A stretch of 64,000 bases of DNA. Origin: Lamellibrachia columna. Its lineage: Eukaryota; Annelida; Polychaeta; Sabellida; Siboglinidae. The stretch is from positions 13,461,835 through 13,525,834 of the forward strand of contig OY759266.1 in the NCBI GenBank assembly GCA_963662155.1, written 5' to 3'. Both the position numbers and the translations under genes were made by a program. Under the pieces are notes generated by a model. It had not been told where the DNA came from and ran no database searches. It worked only from the letters and a program-made list of their open reading frames with translations. Shown piece after piece: positions 31,251 to 41,347 of the stretch; positions within the stretch are counted from its first letter, which is position 1, and each line of letters begins with the position of its first letter.

Positions 31251-32300
31251 CTCTTTGAAACCACCTCTTTATCGTCTTTCTTCTTAGCTTGCTTCGTCAC
31301 CAGTTGTGTTCTATCCCACCCTGGACATGTTGGATGAAATTTTCCTCCCTAGTCGTAGCTGCACTTTTTGAAGCGGGACGTGGCATATATATTCAGCACT
31401 GGTTTTAGGACCATAGTGTGGGTGGCATGTAATTATGCCAAGGACTGCTGGCACATTTCACGTATCGGTCTCGTCTCTGCAGTCTTGGATAGCTCTGGGG
31501 CTGACTTCCAGGATGGTCATCGTTGGTCCACTACAACGGACTGCCAGGCAGAACTACTGGCTCTGTGTTATTATCCCGTCCATCTTCTCCTTTATTGTCG
31601 CATGGACCTTTCCCGTGGCCAGCCTCCAACCAGATCCACAAAGACTAAAGGCCAAATAGTGCTGGAAATGTAGCCACATATTGTGCGGTTCCTGTATCGC
31701 AACATCAGGGAATCTGTTACAAAGTGCAAGGTCAACAGTACTGGAAGGATTGCTTTAAATTCCTCCTCTAGTGTTTTGTTGAAAGCAGACAGCTTGTCAT
31801 CCTCCTTGGAGTGTACTACCAGTTAACAGTGTTGTAGTACACAGCGGCTATTTTGTCCTGGTAGTTGCACGCCCAGTTTTCTGCGTAGTCCATCTGGACC
31901 TTTGCCTATGTCTTCTCCACCACGGAGTGCTTCAAGGTACAAACCTGTAGATATTTGGCAGTGATGTAGTAGTAGTGACAGTGCATTTGGAACTCGACTG
32001 TGCCATCTGTGAAGTTGCCAGTGAAGCTTTCTTTACTTTCCACAACTTCACTTAGCAGTTATATTGCTGCTCCCGTTCTGGTATTGCTACTGTAGAAACG
32101 TAACAACCAACGCCATTTGAATAAGTTTAATACATTACAGGTCACGCCTTCATCTGTGTCGCTTCTTACTGCCCCGCTATCTTGGGCTTGGCGTTTCAGA
32201 TATATACTCCTTGCAGAGGCCGCTCCTAGGCTCTTACAGAATGTGCGAGAGAGCCGCATCGTCTGTGCCAGCCACATTATGTAAGAGGTGTGATGTGTTA
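31250..32300 (-). pseudogene. Relic of a transposon-type protein
   Basis: Minus-strand pieces in changing frames, interrupted by stops: ESFTGNFTDGTVEFQMHCHY (about 32020), then VQMDYAENWACNYQDKIAAV then YYN (about 31900). The MDYAENW-YQD-YY pattern is one I associate with uncharacterised DDE-like transposon proteins of cnidarians and other invertebrates; I cannot name the family with certainty. A plus-strand ORF at 31368-31673 overlaps it and is probably a shadow. Confidence 0.3.
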
Positions 32301-32545
32301 CGCCACACTAGCGATCATGATAGTCATATTGGCGTAGCTGCTGCGACTGCTTCAGTGTAGTGTGAAGTCTTTTGACATGCTCGTCTTTTTGATATAGGAC
32401 CCTTTTCAACTCAGGGTCCTTTCTGTGCAGCTTCGGGAGTTCCCTGGCATGCAGCTTGTGTGTTGGTCTTGACGCGCTTGGCACCCATTCTGATATCTGA
32501 AAAACATGTTTGCAATCTGTATTCAGTATAACACTAAAATAGTAA

Positions 32546-33100
32546 ATGAGTGATGTGGCAGGAAAGGAGCTTCGCAGATGTAGTGTCATAAAGGAAGGCG
32601 AGGAAAGCCCGGGTATTCATGGGGATTCAATCATTAGGAAAGTAGATCAAGTTATAAACAGAGGAGAGGACATCACGGTATGCCTACCAGGGGCAAAAAT
32701 AGAGGATGTAGCGGAGAAGGCAGGACAGGTCATGGGTGGTGGCACATGAGGTGCTGTTCTCGTGCATGTGGGAATGAACAGTGCAGGGAAGGAGGGAACG
32801 TCAGCCATCGTTGGTAAGTACAGGAGGTTAGACACTTAAAGAGGCACGGATTGGACAGATTGTGGTGTTGGGAATATTACAGCTAATGGGAGGTAGGGGT
32901 CAGGGGTATAGGAACTGTAGGAGGATGGCGATAAGCAAACAAGTACAGAAGGTATGTATATAGGAGGGAGTAGGCTTCGTAGACATGTGGTTAAACCTTG
33001 AGGGAAGAGATAACTTTTTCATGAGATGGGCTTCATCTGACTGGGAAGGGTACTGCAGTTCTTGGGTGCGAGTTTGTCAGGGATGTTGATGAGGGCTCAG
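32546..33100 (+). pseudogene. CR1-like ORF1 with SGNH-esterase domain
   Basis: HGDSIIRKVDQVINRGEDIT then VCLPGAKIEDVAEKAGQVMG (Gly-Asp-Ser block), VLVHVGMNSAGKEG (GxN-type block), VVLGIL, QKVCI and EGVGFVDMW. This order is that of the esterase found in ORF1 of CR1-type LINEs. A TGA after GGGT and further stops and shifts break it. Copy 1 has lost ORF1 by 5' truncation. Confidence 0.75.
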
Positions 33101-33213
33101 GTATTATTTAAACTAGATGTGCAGGAGTAATTTTTTATATTAAATCTATCCATGTATATGAAACAACACTGAAAAGTGAAGCAGATTGTGAGGAAGCAAT
33201 TTGGTGTAACATA

Positions 33214-33906
33214 TCAGATAAATTTCATTTTCCATATCCAAGGTGTGTTTAATTTACCTGGTAGAGGCTTTCGTCAATGTATCACGTTGACTTCATCAGT
33301 ACCGATGATGCTGAATGACGTCATCGTACACGTGAGGCAGTTCGTAATTGCCCTCGTCTCTGTTGATGGGTGTTCTAGCTTTCCTGATCCAGATGGCTTC
33401 TTTGATGTGCCGGATTCTTCGGTTGGATTCCTTGTTTACAATTTTCACTCCCTCCCAGTCTATGATGTGGTTTTCAGTTGTTGCATGGTCTGTAAGGGCG
33501 GATTTATTGATGGTAGACATCAATCTTTTTTTCCTGCTCCTTGTGTATGATGTAGACAACACGAAAAAAGAGAAATACACAAGGAGCGGGAAAAAAAGAT
33601 TGATGTCTACCATCAATAAATCCGCCCTTACACACCATGCGACAACTGAAAACCATCCAACCGAAGAATCCGGCACATCAAAGAAGCCATCTGGATCAGG
33701 AAAGCTAGAACACCCATCAACAGAGATGAGGGCAATTACGAACTGCCTCACGTGTACGATGACGTCATTCAGCGTCATCGGTACTGATGAAGTCAACGTG
33801 ATACATTGACGAAAGCCTCTACCAGGTAAACTAAACACACCTTGGATATGAAAAATTTAATTTATCTGATTTGAAAATGAACTATCCTGAAGAATGTTCA
33901 GTAATA
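33214..33906. mobile_element. Palindromic Penelope-like element insertion
   Basis: Two inverted copies of one 3' end, joined near 33560-33575. Each arm runs from TCAGATAAATT and CATATCCAAGGTGTGTTTA to TGATGTCTACCATCAATAAA. The left arm, minus strand, encodes KKRLMSTINKSAL...HATTENHIIDWEGVK then IVNKESNRRIRHIKEAIWIR then KARTPINRDEGNYELPHVYD, the C-terminus typical of Penelope GIY-YIG proteins. The right arm lacks about 38 bp. TTGGTGTAACATA flanks both sides (33201-33213, 33907-33919) as a 13-bp target duplication within LINE copy 2. Confidence 0.85.
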
Positions 33907-34141
33907 TTGGTGTAACATAGTTACCAAGAACTCAACATTAACAATAGGAGTAGTTCATTGTAGTTCAAACATAGGAAGATGTAAAACTACAAAAGGCTAC
34001 AAGGGAAATGGGTATGGGGGAATGTGTTATAATGTGCGATTGTATCCATGACCATATACAATGGAAATCATTAAAGAGAGCTGGGTTGATGACCATCAGT
34101 TTCTACTTCAAATATAGGATTGTTTCCTTACTCAACATGTC

Positions 34142-36370
34142 TTGGAACCAACCAGAGGTGGGAATGTGTTAGATTTAATTTTGTCTTCTCAAAATGAATT
34201 AGTTGATAATTTTAAAGTACACAAACCTTTGGGTTCCAGTGATCATAACCAGACCCATTTTAATATAAAAGTAAAAACAAGGAATACATATAAACAACAA
34301 TGGAGGCGGAACTTCAACAGAGGCAAATATAAAGAGATTAGAACATATCTTGGGAATATAGATTGGAATAACACAAACTACAAAGAAGCACTTAACCTAG
34401 CTACATCTGAAATTAGAAAATCCAAAAAACCTTTGAACATAAATTGGCAGGTAATATAAATAATGACAGCAATAGTTTCTATGCTTATGTAAGGAGTAAA
34501 CAGAAAGTTCGAGATAAGGTCGGACCACTGGAAAACAACAGTGGAAACATACTTTCAGATGGGTTTCAAAAGGCAGAGGCCCTGAATGAGTATTTCAGCT
34601 CAGTTTTTACCACAGAAGATATCAGTTCACTTCCAGTTATTAAATTTGAAGGCAATAAATAAAGTCATTTAGGGCAGTTATTTGTAACTCCTGAAATGAT
34701 AGGAAAAAAATTAAAAACATGAAAGATAATAAATCACCTGGAGTTGATGGGATACCACCAAAATAGCTTCAGGAAATTGCAGAACAAATTAGCACACTAT
34801 TTGCACTAGAACAGTTCCTTCAGTATGGAAAGAAGCAAGAAACATTATGCCGCTATTTAAGAAGGTATCGAGGAAAAAGTCAGAAAATTACAGACCAGTG
34901 AGTTTAACATAAGTTGTATGCAAATTACTAGAAACATTAATCAGAGACCACATGGTGGAATTCCATATAAAACATAAATTAATAAATACATATCAACATG
35001 GGTCCCTAAAAGCAAAGTCATGTCTAACCAATCTCTTATTTTTTTTAAAGAAATTACAAAGTGGGTAGATAACGGGTCACCAGTGGATGTTGTCTACTTA
35101 GATTTTCAGCAAGCTTTCGATAGTGTCACATCAAAGATTGTTACTTAAACTAAAAGCCCATGACATAGGTAATGATGCAATCAACTGGATAGAAGACAGA
35201 GAGTAATAATAGATGGTGAGATTTCAAACTGGAAATCTGTTTTGAGTGGGGTACCTCAGGGATAACGTGTTAGGACCTATATTGTTTTTAATATATATCA
35301 ATGATTTGGTAGACGACATATCTAGCAAAGTACTACAATTTGCAGATGACACAAAAGTATTCAGAAATGTTACAAATGATACAGATAAACAAAGTTTACA
35401 AGATGCTCTAGATAAATTGGTTAAATGATCAGAAAAATGGTAAATGTTATTCAATTTTGGGAAGTGTAAATGCATACACATAGGAGATGGAAACATTGAT
35501 GAAAAATATATAATTGGGGACGTTGTACTAGGTAGAACCACAAAAGAAAAGGGAATTTGAATGCAAAATTGTTTCAAATGCATTGTATATGCCTATAAAA
35601 TTTCACTCGTAAAAGATGAGTTAGTAGGAAATTCCATTTCATTGGTTACCAAGATTCGGGGCAAACGGTGTTGCCGCCAAACAGAGCCTGGATAATCGAG
35701 GCTAGTGCGTAAGGGTAGTTTTGACTTCTGAGACAAGCATAACGGCACATCTTCGTTAGTTTGTTGTAAAACTAGAAACTATTTTGTAAATTACATATAC
35801 ACAACATAATATCATCATTATGAAATGGTTCAATCAATATATCGCAATACTCACTATATCGAAGTATTGCGATACGACCAAATATCAGTATAGAACTTTC
35901 AGAAGTACGATACGTCAATATACCCTGTACAAAGCAGTAGTCAGATCGCATTTGGAATATTGTATACAAGCATGGATCGAGGCTATATCACAAGAAGGAC
36001 ATAGACAAGCTAGAAAGAATACAATGAAGAGCAACTAAAATGATTCGAGAATTGAGAGACCTTAGTTGTGAAAGCCGCTTATTACAATGTGGTTTGACAA
36101 CAGGAGATTATAAGAGGAGACCAAACAGAAGTGTTTAAAATAGTGAATAGTTGTGATCAGGGGAATATATGTTCTTCAAACGTAAAGGCAGTTGAACCAG
36201 ACTACATAAATTAAGTAGCATTAGTTATATAAGGAACAGTGTAGTAGGTTGGACATGAGAAAGTAATCATTTTCATAGAGGGCGACAAATGAATGGAAGG
36301 TTGTCAAATGAGTGTGTTAATGTTAGTAGTATGAATATGCTTAAACACAGAATTGACAGATATCTGATCA
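34142..36370 (+). pseudogene. CR1-like ORF2 remains, copy 2
   Basis: 34142-34459 covers the endonuclease end (EPTRGGNVLDLILSSQNELV, LGSSDHNQTHFN). 34444-34662 follows, then the RT core in shifting frames (SPGVDG, VDVVYLDFQQAFD). 35246-35428 has the LIYIND and LQFADDTKVF blocks, and 36020-36370 the C-terminal block. Numerous stops and shifts. The segment missing from copy 1 after SGVP is still present here, itself frameshifted. Confidence 0.85.
35560..35920. mobile_element. Unidentified segment replacing part of LINE copy 2
   Basis: Non-LINE sequence between LINE positions corresponding to the VTFNAD region and the LYKAIVRPH region. Contains a hairpin with TATCGCAATACT and AGTATTGCGATA arms at about 35838-35874. 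No coding potential recognised. Confidence 0.5.
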
Positions 36371-36394
36371 AATCAAATGACATATCTGATAAAA

Positions 36395-36500
36395 TTGTTG
36401 GACTGTTAATAAGCCAATGCCACAAATTCACAAAATGGCTTCCTTGTCCACTTGCCATCTGGAACTTATAGTTTGGGATGGCAATCTTGTTAAATATTGT
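36395..36500 (+). repeat. LINE copy 2 3' tail module
   Basis: TTAATAAGCCAATGCCACAA, GGCTTCCTTGTCCACTTGCC, then GATGGCAATCTTGTTAAATA; the standard end of this LINE family. Confidence 0.8.
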
Positions 36501-36903
36501 TTAAAAAATGAATCAGCGGCAGCATCTGTTGACATCCCTACCAAACTGAAAGCGGCAGCCGCATACGCTTGATTTATATCCAAGATCGTACGTACTACTA
36601 TTAGCGTGGAGATCGTTCAAAAATGCAAATTACATCCAGATCGTGCTCGGGCAAGGCCAGGCCCCAGGTCAAGGACAAGGTACGGCGTGCGTAGGCCGGG
36701 TACTTGTTTAGTTATACATTTCGATTATTAGTGTAATTATGTATTAACAGCAATCAACAATTACAATGTCAATGAGATCGGTCTGAAAAGTAAAAATGTA
36801 TTGCTTGTGTTTTTTATAGTAATTTAGGCACTATTTTACAAACATGCAGAAAGACAACGTATACTTAGCACTTCGGCTTAAACACTCTAATAAAAGACCG
36901 AGT

Positions 36904-37319
36904 CGTTACAGAATATTACACACCGATACAACGGTTCATTTAGTTTTAACACTAGCTCTAGTTTTAATTCAGTCTCTACTACATATTCAATTCGTTAGGT
37001 GGCAGCACGTTACGGTCTCCTTCAGATATTCCCGCCATACAATATTGTATGGCGGGAATTATAAAGGAGACCGTAACATGCTGCCACCTACCGAATTGAA
37101 TATACAATGGAAACCGTTACGTGCTGCTACCTACGGAATGAATTAGAACTAATGGACCGTTGTATTCCCGCCATGCTATAGTGTCTGGCGGGAATATCTA
37201 GACCGTAACGTGCTGCCACCTACCGAATTGGATACCTAGTAGAGACCGTAACGTGCTGCCACCATTCGAATGAGTTAGAACCAATGGACCGTTGTATCGG
37301 TGTATAGTATTCTGTAACG
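36904..37319. mobile_element. Inverted-repeat (foldback or MITE-like) element, 416 bp
   Basis: Ends CGTTACAGAATATTACACAC and its inverse (TGTATAGTATTCTGTAACG), continuing through CCGATACAACGGT. The interior holds a perfect 32-bp palindrome (37028-37059) and five copies of a GGTGGCAGCACGTTACGGTC module, one forward and four inverted. No ORF. Target duplication not resolved. Confidence 0.75.
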
Positions 37320-39707
37320 CCTGGGTCTGTTACCAGCCAAGACTATAGGTACGTTGTTTATTGGCATGTTTGTGGAATTGTGCCTAAATTACCACACGAT
37401 TATCCCGAGTTTCGTTGCAAAACACGAACAATACATTTATACTTTTCAGCAGGACCGATTTCAATTGTTCTTTATATGAAATTATCACCACATTACTCAT
37501 TACATTAGTAATCGAAACGCATAACAATTATATAATAATCTTATTCTTTCTAGCGCGCAGTAATAGCCAATACTTACCTAAGCCTAAGGCTAATGTCATG
37601 TCTCATGACCTAGACTACTCGTGCTTGGTATGGTCTGGATTTCTGAACGCCCTCGAGTCAACATCAAACACAATATGGTCATTAACAAAGCCAAAGGGTG
37701 TGGCAGGGGTATCAATCTCCCATCTCGCCTATTTTTTTAGGACCAACCTCCCACCTCCTGCCACACACACCTTAATAACCCCTCTTTCTTTGCATTTTAT
37801 GCGGCTATGCCTGAAACATACAACATTGTCTTCAATTAGATATCAATTAAATATCAACAACAAACAACACGTACCTGTCATCATGTTGTCACCAACAATC
37901 ATAAAAACTTTGTGGCACTTGTTTTTTGGAAGTGGCTTCAAACGAGAGTGGCATTTTATTTCGGAGTGGACACTTTTATGACAATTAGAAAACTGGGATG
38001 AGATATGAAATGTACACCAGATGTGGTACGTTTGCTGAAAGTAGAGTATGTGCACTAAAAATATCGGAAAGGTTGGCAACTTTTAACTGGCCATGTCCTA
38101 CTTCTTTGTCTTGACAATGTGCTGTAGGAATACACAATGTGATCAAATTTACAAAATAAATCTTCAGCATGTTTAAAACAAAATGTTCCTGTATACAATC
38201 AATTGCTTCTACAATTTAAGTTTGACCACCACATGGTCATAATGAAATTGTAATTTAGTTGTAACTCGTGTTGCATGATATTCGGAGTGAACATTGTCTT
38301 GAAGAATGCATTTTATTTTCACCATGTTTGTAGATTGAATCACAAATTTAAGTGAGTCAGTTGATTTTGTATATGCTTGATAGAGATGTAATGAGCTCTG
38401 TGATGTTTGTATATTTTGTTGACAAGTGCATGTATTCCAGAAGCTGTCGCCAACACATGAGCATGTTTTTCAACCACTTCAACGTAGCTAGCAACGCAAC
38501 ACTGAACGATTTCTGTTCTTATAAGGTCTTTTTTTTTGCAAAACAACAATAGATATATTGTTATTCATGCTGTTATTCAACACTGTTATTCGTGCTGTTA
38601 TTACTACTGTTATCATGCACACTCATCAGCGATATCACTTGTGGTGCGAACTCATCAGACATGTGCCATATCTTCATTGATAACAATGCGATCTGTATAT
38701 TTCATATTTCAATCTAACTTAGAGGCTAAATTAGGTAACGTTACATGGTTTCACTATTTCTATTACTGAGGCAGTTCTCTTGATTGGTCCACGGAAACTT
38801 AGTTTTGCAGTGAACTCTTCTTAGCATAATCACTGTGGGCCAGAGCAATTTGATTATATTAAAAGTCCTTCCTCAACTGACTTAGCCTATTGCGAATCTG
38901 GTTCATTGGTGTCCAAATATATAGTGTGTGAATAGTTTAAATAATATCCACAGTCAATTTAAAATGTGTATTTTTGTTCGAATCGTCGAAAGAATTGACT
39001 TTATAGTGCATATCCAAAACAGTAAGCACTGCAGGATCAATCCTCTCACTGATCACATGACAAAGTTATGAGATTTCACAAAGGGCGAAATTTGTGGAGT
39101 TTTCGGCGTTTTCATTTTCACATAAATTAATGTTGCGCCAAACATCAAATAATATAATAGTTTGTCTGATGAGTTAACAACATAATACATAAAAAAGTTG
39201 CACAAACACGCTAAGATGTCGTAATGGATACTATGTAAGTTTGATTTTTCCCAAATTGAACTTGAAATGACAAAAAAATCTAATTGAGGAGGGATCTTTA
39301 AGTGTCTCATGGGCAGATCCAGGGGGTGTCCATCAGGGGCCTGAGGCACCCCCCCTTATTTCGGCCAGATTCAAAATTAGTTCTATGGACACCACTATGT
39401 GACGCCCTCTTGTTCCTCAGATGAGGACATTTCTGATACAAACTAGGGTCTAGGGGCATTGCCTCCAATACTGCCATATATCCCCGTCGTTCTGATTTAC
39501 TCCCCGTTTCTGCCTTCTCATCGTGGTATCCATTATAAAAGGCACATCGATTATTTTAGTCAGTCCAATGAAAGTGAATTGCAATGATCAGCAGTTGTGT
39601 GGTTTGCAAAGTCACGTGAGAGACAGTCGCTTCAAGCTGCAGCCCATGTATGTTGTTCTCCGTGAAAAGCAAAATATCGCCCTGAGATTCCACCTTCATG
39701 TCGGCAC
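37320..39707. other. Intergenic region, no gene recognised
   Basis: Mostly unique. A small inverted repeat at 37694-37768 (GTGTGGCAGG...CCTGCCACAC) has a relative at 52683-52785. GGGCCAGAGCAATTTGATT at about 38838 is shared with 8770. CCATCAGGGGCCTGAGGCAC then a C-run at about 39328-39356 looks transposon-like. Confidence 0.4.
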
Positions 39708-39779
39708 CTATGAGGTGCCGTAGCGGACGAAAGGGTGATGAAATGGACAAACCTGTTGAGTCCTGCAAGGTCAATCCAG

Positions 39780-39866
39780 TTCTGCGAGATCGGTCGATTT
39801 CTGGCTGCGAGATTGATCGAGTTTTGGCTACGAGATAGATCTAGTTTTGCAAGATCAATCGAGTCT
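39780..39866. repeat. Short tandem repeats of GAGATNGATCGAGTTTT type
   Basis: Four or five degenerate copies of about 22-25 bp (GCGAGATCGGTCGATTTCTG, GCGAGATTGATCGAGTTTTG, ACGAGATAGATCTAGTTTTG, CAAGATCAATCGAGT). One copy is visible in the opposite arm near 40545-40570. Confidence 0.75.
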
Positions 39867-40000
39867 GATTACCACTGAAAATAGCGTTGTAAATTTCTAT
39901 AAATGTTACCAACGTGAATATGTTTAAAAACAAAACTGACAATTAAGACGACTATGTGATGAGATGGCCTGCAGAATACATAACAGTGTCTTTACATTGT

Positions 40001-40073
40001 GAGCTATCGTGGCTTAGCGGTAGAGCGTTCACTTTGCATGTGAAAAGGCCCATGATCAACCGACGGTATGTCC
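40001..40073 (+). tRNA. tRNA-Ala(UGC)-like sequence, pseudogene or SINE head
   Basis: An A box (TGGCTTAGCGG at 40010-40020) and D arm are clear. The anticodon arm is a perfect 5-bp stem, TTCAC/GTGAA (28-32 with 40-44 of this line), around loop TTTGCAT with anticodon TGC. The T arm (CCATGATCAACCGACGG) and acceptor stem are poor. Most likely a decayed tRNA gene or the tRNA-derived head of a SINE inside the surrounding transposon. Confidence 0.5.
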
Positions 40074-40085
40074 GATTTACATATT

Positions 40086-40350
40086 TTCTCGTTTAATGTT
40101 TTCATTATTATTTTATCGATTATATTTAGTGCAATATTCGCAGCCCATCCATAGGTACATACATGCAGTCATAAAATAATAAATATAATATGTAGTTAAA
40201 GGTATATATATATATATATATATATAGTCGCTACTAAGCCACACATAGAAATAATTAGTATCACACATTGCCAATCAGTGAAATTAAACAAAAACGAATA
40301 TTGCACTAAATATAATTGATAAAATAATAATGAGAACATTAAACGAGAAT
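40086..40350. repeat. Inverted pair around a (TA)n run
   Basis: TTCTCGTTTAATGTTTTCAT ... TTTAGTGCAATATTCG at 40086-40140 is repeated in reverse at 40294-40350. A (TA)n tract lies at about 40205-40226. Confidence 0.85.
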
Positions 40351-41287
40351 AATTTTGTTCCATTCATTTGTCCTCTGTGAGAATTAATTACTTTGTGAGT
40401 GATTCAAGAAAATATATGAAATATAAATTACTATGTTATGGTAACTTTTAGCCACTTTTATCTGGGTAGTATATTATATTATATTATACTTATTGCAGCA
40501 TTACTTCGCTGCACATTCAACTCCGCTATTTTTCTGGTAACCAGACTCGATCTATCTCGCAGAACTCGACAAGTTTCGCCGTTTTATCACCCTTTTGGGT
40601 TTTGTCCGTTACGGCGCGTCATAGCCACCCTCGACACTGTCACTGATGAGAATCACGACGATGTGCTTCTGCCATAATTATAGTTCTGGAGACGCATTTA
40701 GACTAGCGACACAAAAAATAACGCCTTATCCTGGGCCTGCCCCGGCCCCTTGCCGGCTGTGTCTGTAGTGTCAAAAATAATAGGCCCCTATAAATAATGA
40801 AATTATTGCCATCATCCGGGTGCAGATCCAGATCATGTACGAAAGGTGTTTTGGTTACTAAGAACCCGGGAAACCAATGAAACTCATCACAACTGAAAGT
40901 ACTATTGATTCTAGTTTTCCATGATTTTACGTGTGTGTGCGACAAACGCTAGCGCCACATCCCGGAGTCTTGATGCAAGTCGCGGATAGTGCACACTGGG
41001 AAATCGCGAGCGCTGCGTCCGTAGCTACCCCTACATGGCTGTTTACATTATTCGCATCATTTCACAGCCTTTTATAATAGCCCCAGATAGATTACTCTTT
41101 TTCTTGTTGACACATCTCGCGTAATTTTGTAATACAGTACTTCCTGGGTGTCTTTTAAGAAGCATAACATTAATAAAATTCCACATCCAGCATTTTCGCG
41201 ACAGACCTCAGAAACCCCCAGTGTGCACCGCGTAACGTTCGCGTCAACTGACCCGCTTTATAAATTCGGCTGAATCGATGCAGAAGA

Positions 41288-41347
41288 ATGGCGTCTCCAT
41301 CATCGGTGTTTCTCTTGATGGCTAGTGGACAAATAGAAACGGCTGAG
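41288..41347 (+). CDS. B9D1: B9D1 exon 1
   Basis: [20 protein letters not shown], 20 codons, phase 0. The sequence after GAG is GCATGT, so the donor appears to be GC. A GT four bases on (T|GTAGAA) would shift the frame. Confidence 0.93.

Larger units (their letters stand above)
32537..36500 (+). mobile_element. CR1-like LINE copy 2, degenerate, with ORF1 remains
   Basis: Same family as copy 1 but with many stops and shifts. It retains ORF1 (32546-33100) and ORF2 (33120-36370) and ends in the shared 3' tail (36395-36500, GGCTTCCTTGTCCACTTGCC). It is interrupted by the Penelope-like insertion at 33214-33906 and by an unrelated segment at about 35560-35920. Confidence 0.88.
39708..40624. mobile_element. 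Inverted-repeat transposon with internal tandem repeats
   Basis: The left end CTATGAGGTGCCGTAGCGGA (then CGAAAGGGTGAT) and the right end, reversed, CTATGACGCGCCGTAACGGA (then CAAAACCCAAAAGGGTGAT) are inverted copies over about 100 bp, each running into GCGAGATNGATCGAGT-type repeats. The interior contains a tRNA-Ala-like sequence, a second inverted pair (40086-40140 and 40294-40350) and a (TA)n run. No transposase. It lies about 0.7 kb upstream of B9D1. Confidence 0.65.

Noticed and set aside
31368..31673. 101-aa plus-strand ORF as a gene
   Set aside because: No motif, no splice context, and it overlaps minus-strand transposon-protein remains.
40703..40945. 80-aa minus-strand ORF with GRGRPRIRR near B9D1
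   Set aside because: No start context, no splice sites and no homologue recognised; the basic run alone is not enough to call an AT-hook protein.
24657..41288. VWA8 and B9D1 as a bidirectional promoter pair
   Set aside because: They are divergent, but 16.6 kb of transposon-rich DNA separates the start codons.
41000..41290. RFX X-box in the B9D1 promoter
   Set aside because: Ciliary genes often have one, but GTGCACCGCGTAAC at about 41223 and other candidates match the consensus poorly. An inverted repeat, GTGCACACTGGG (about 40989) with CCCAGTGTGCAC (about 41217), spans the same interval and could explain the resemblance.
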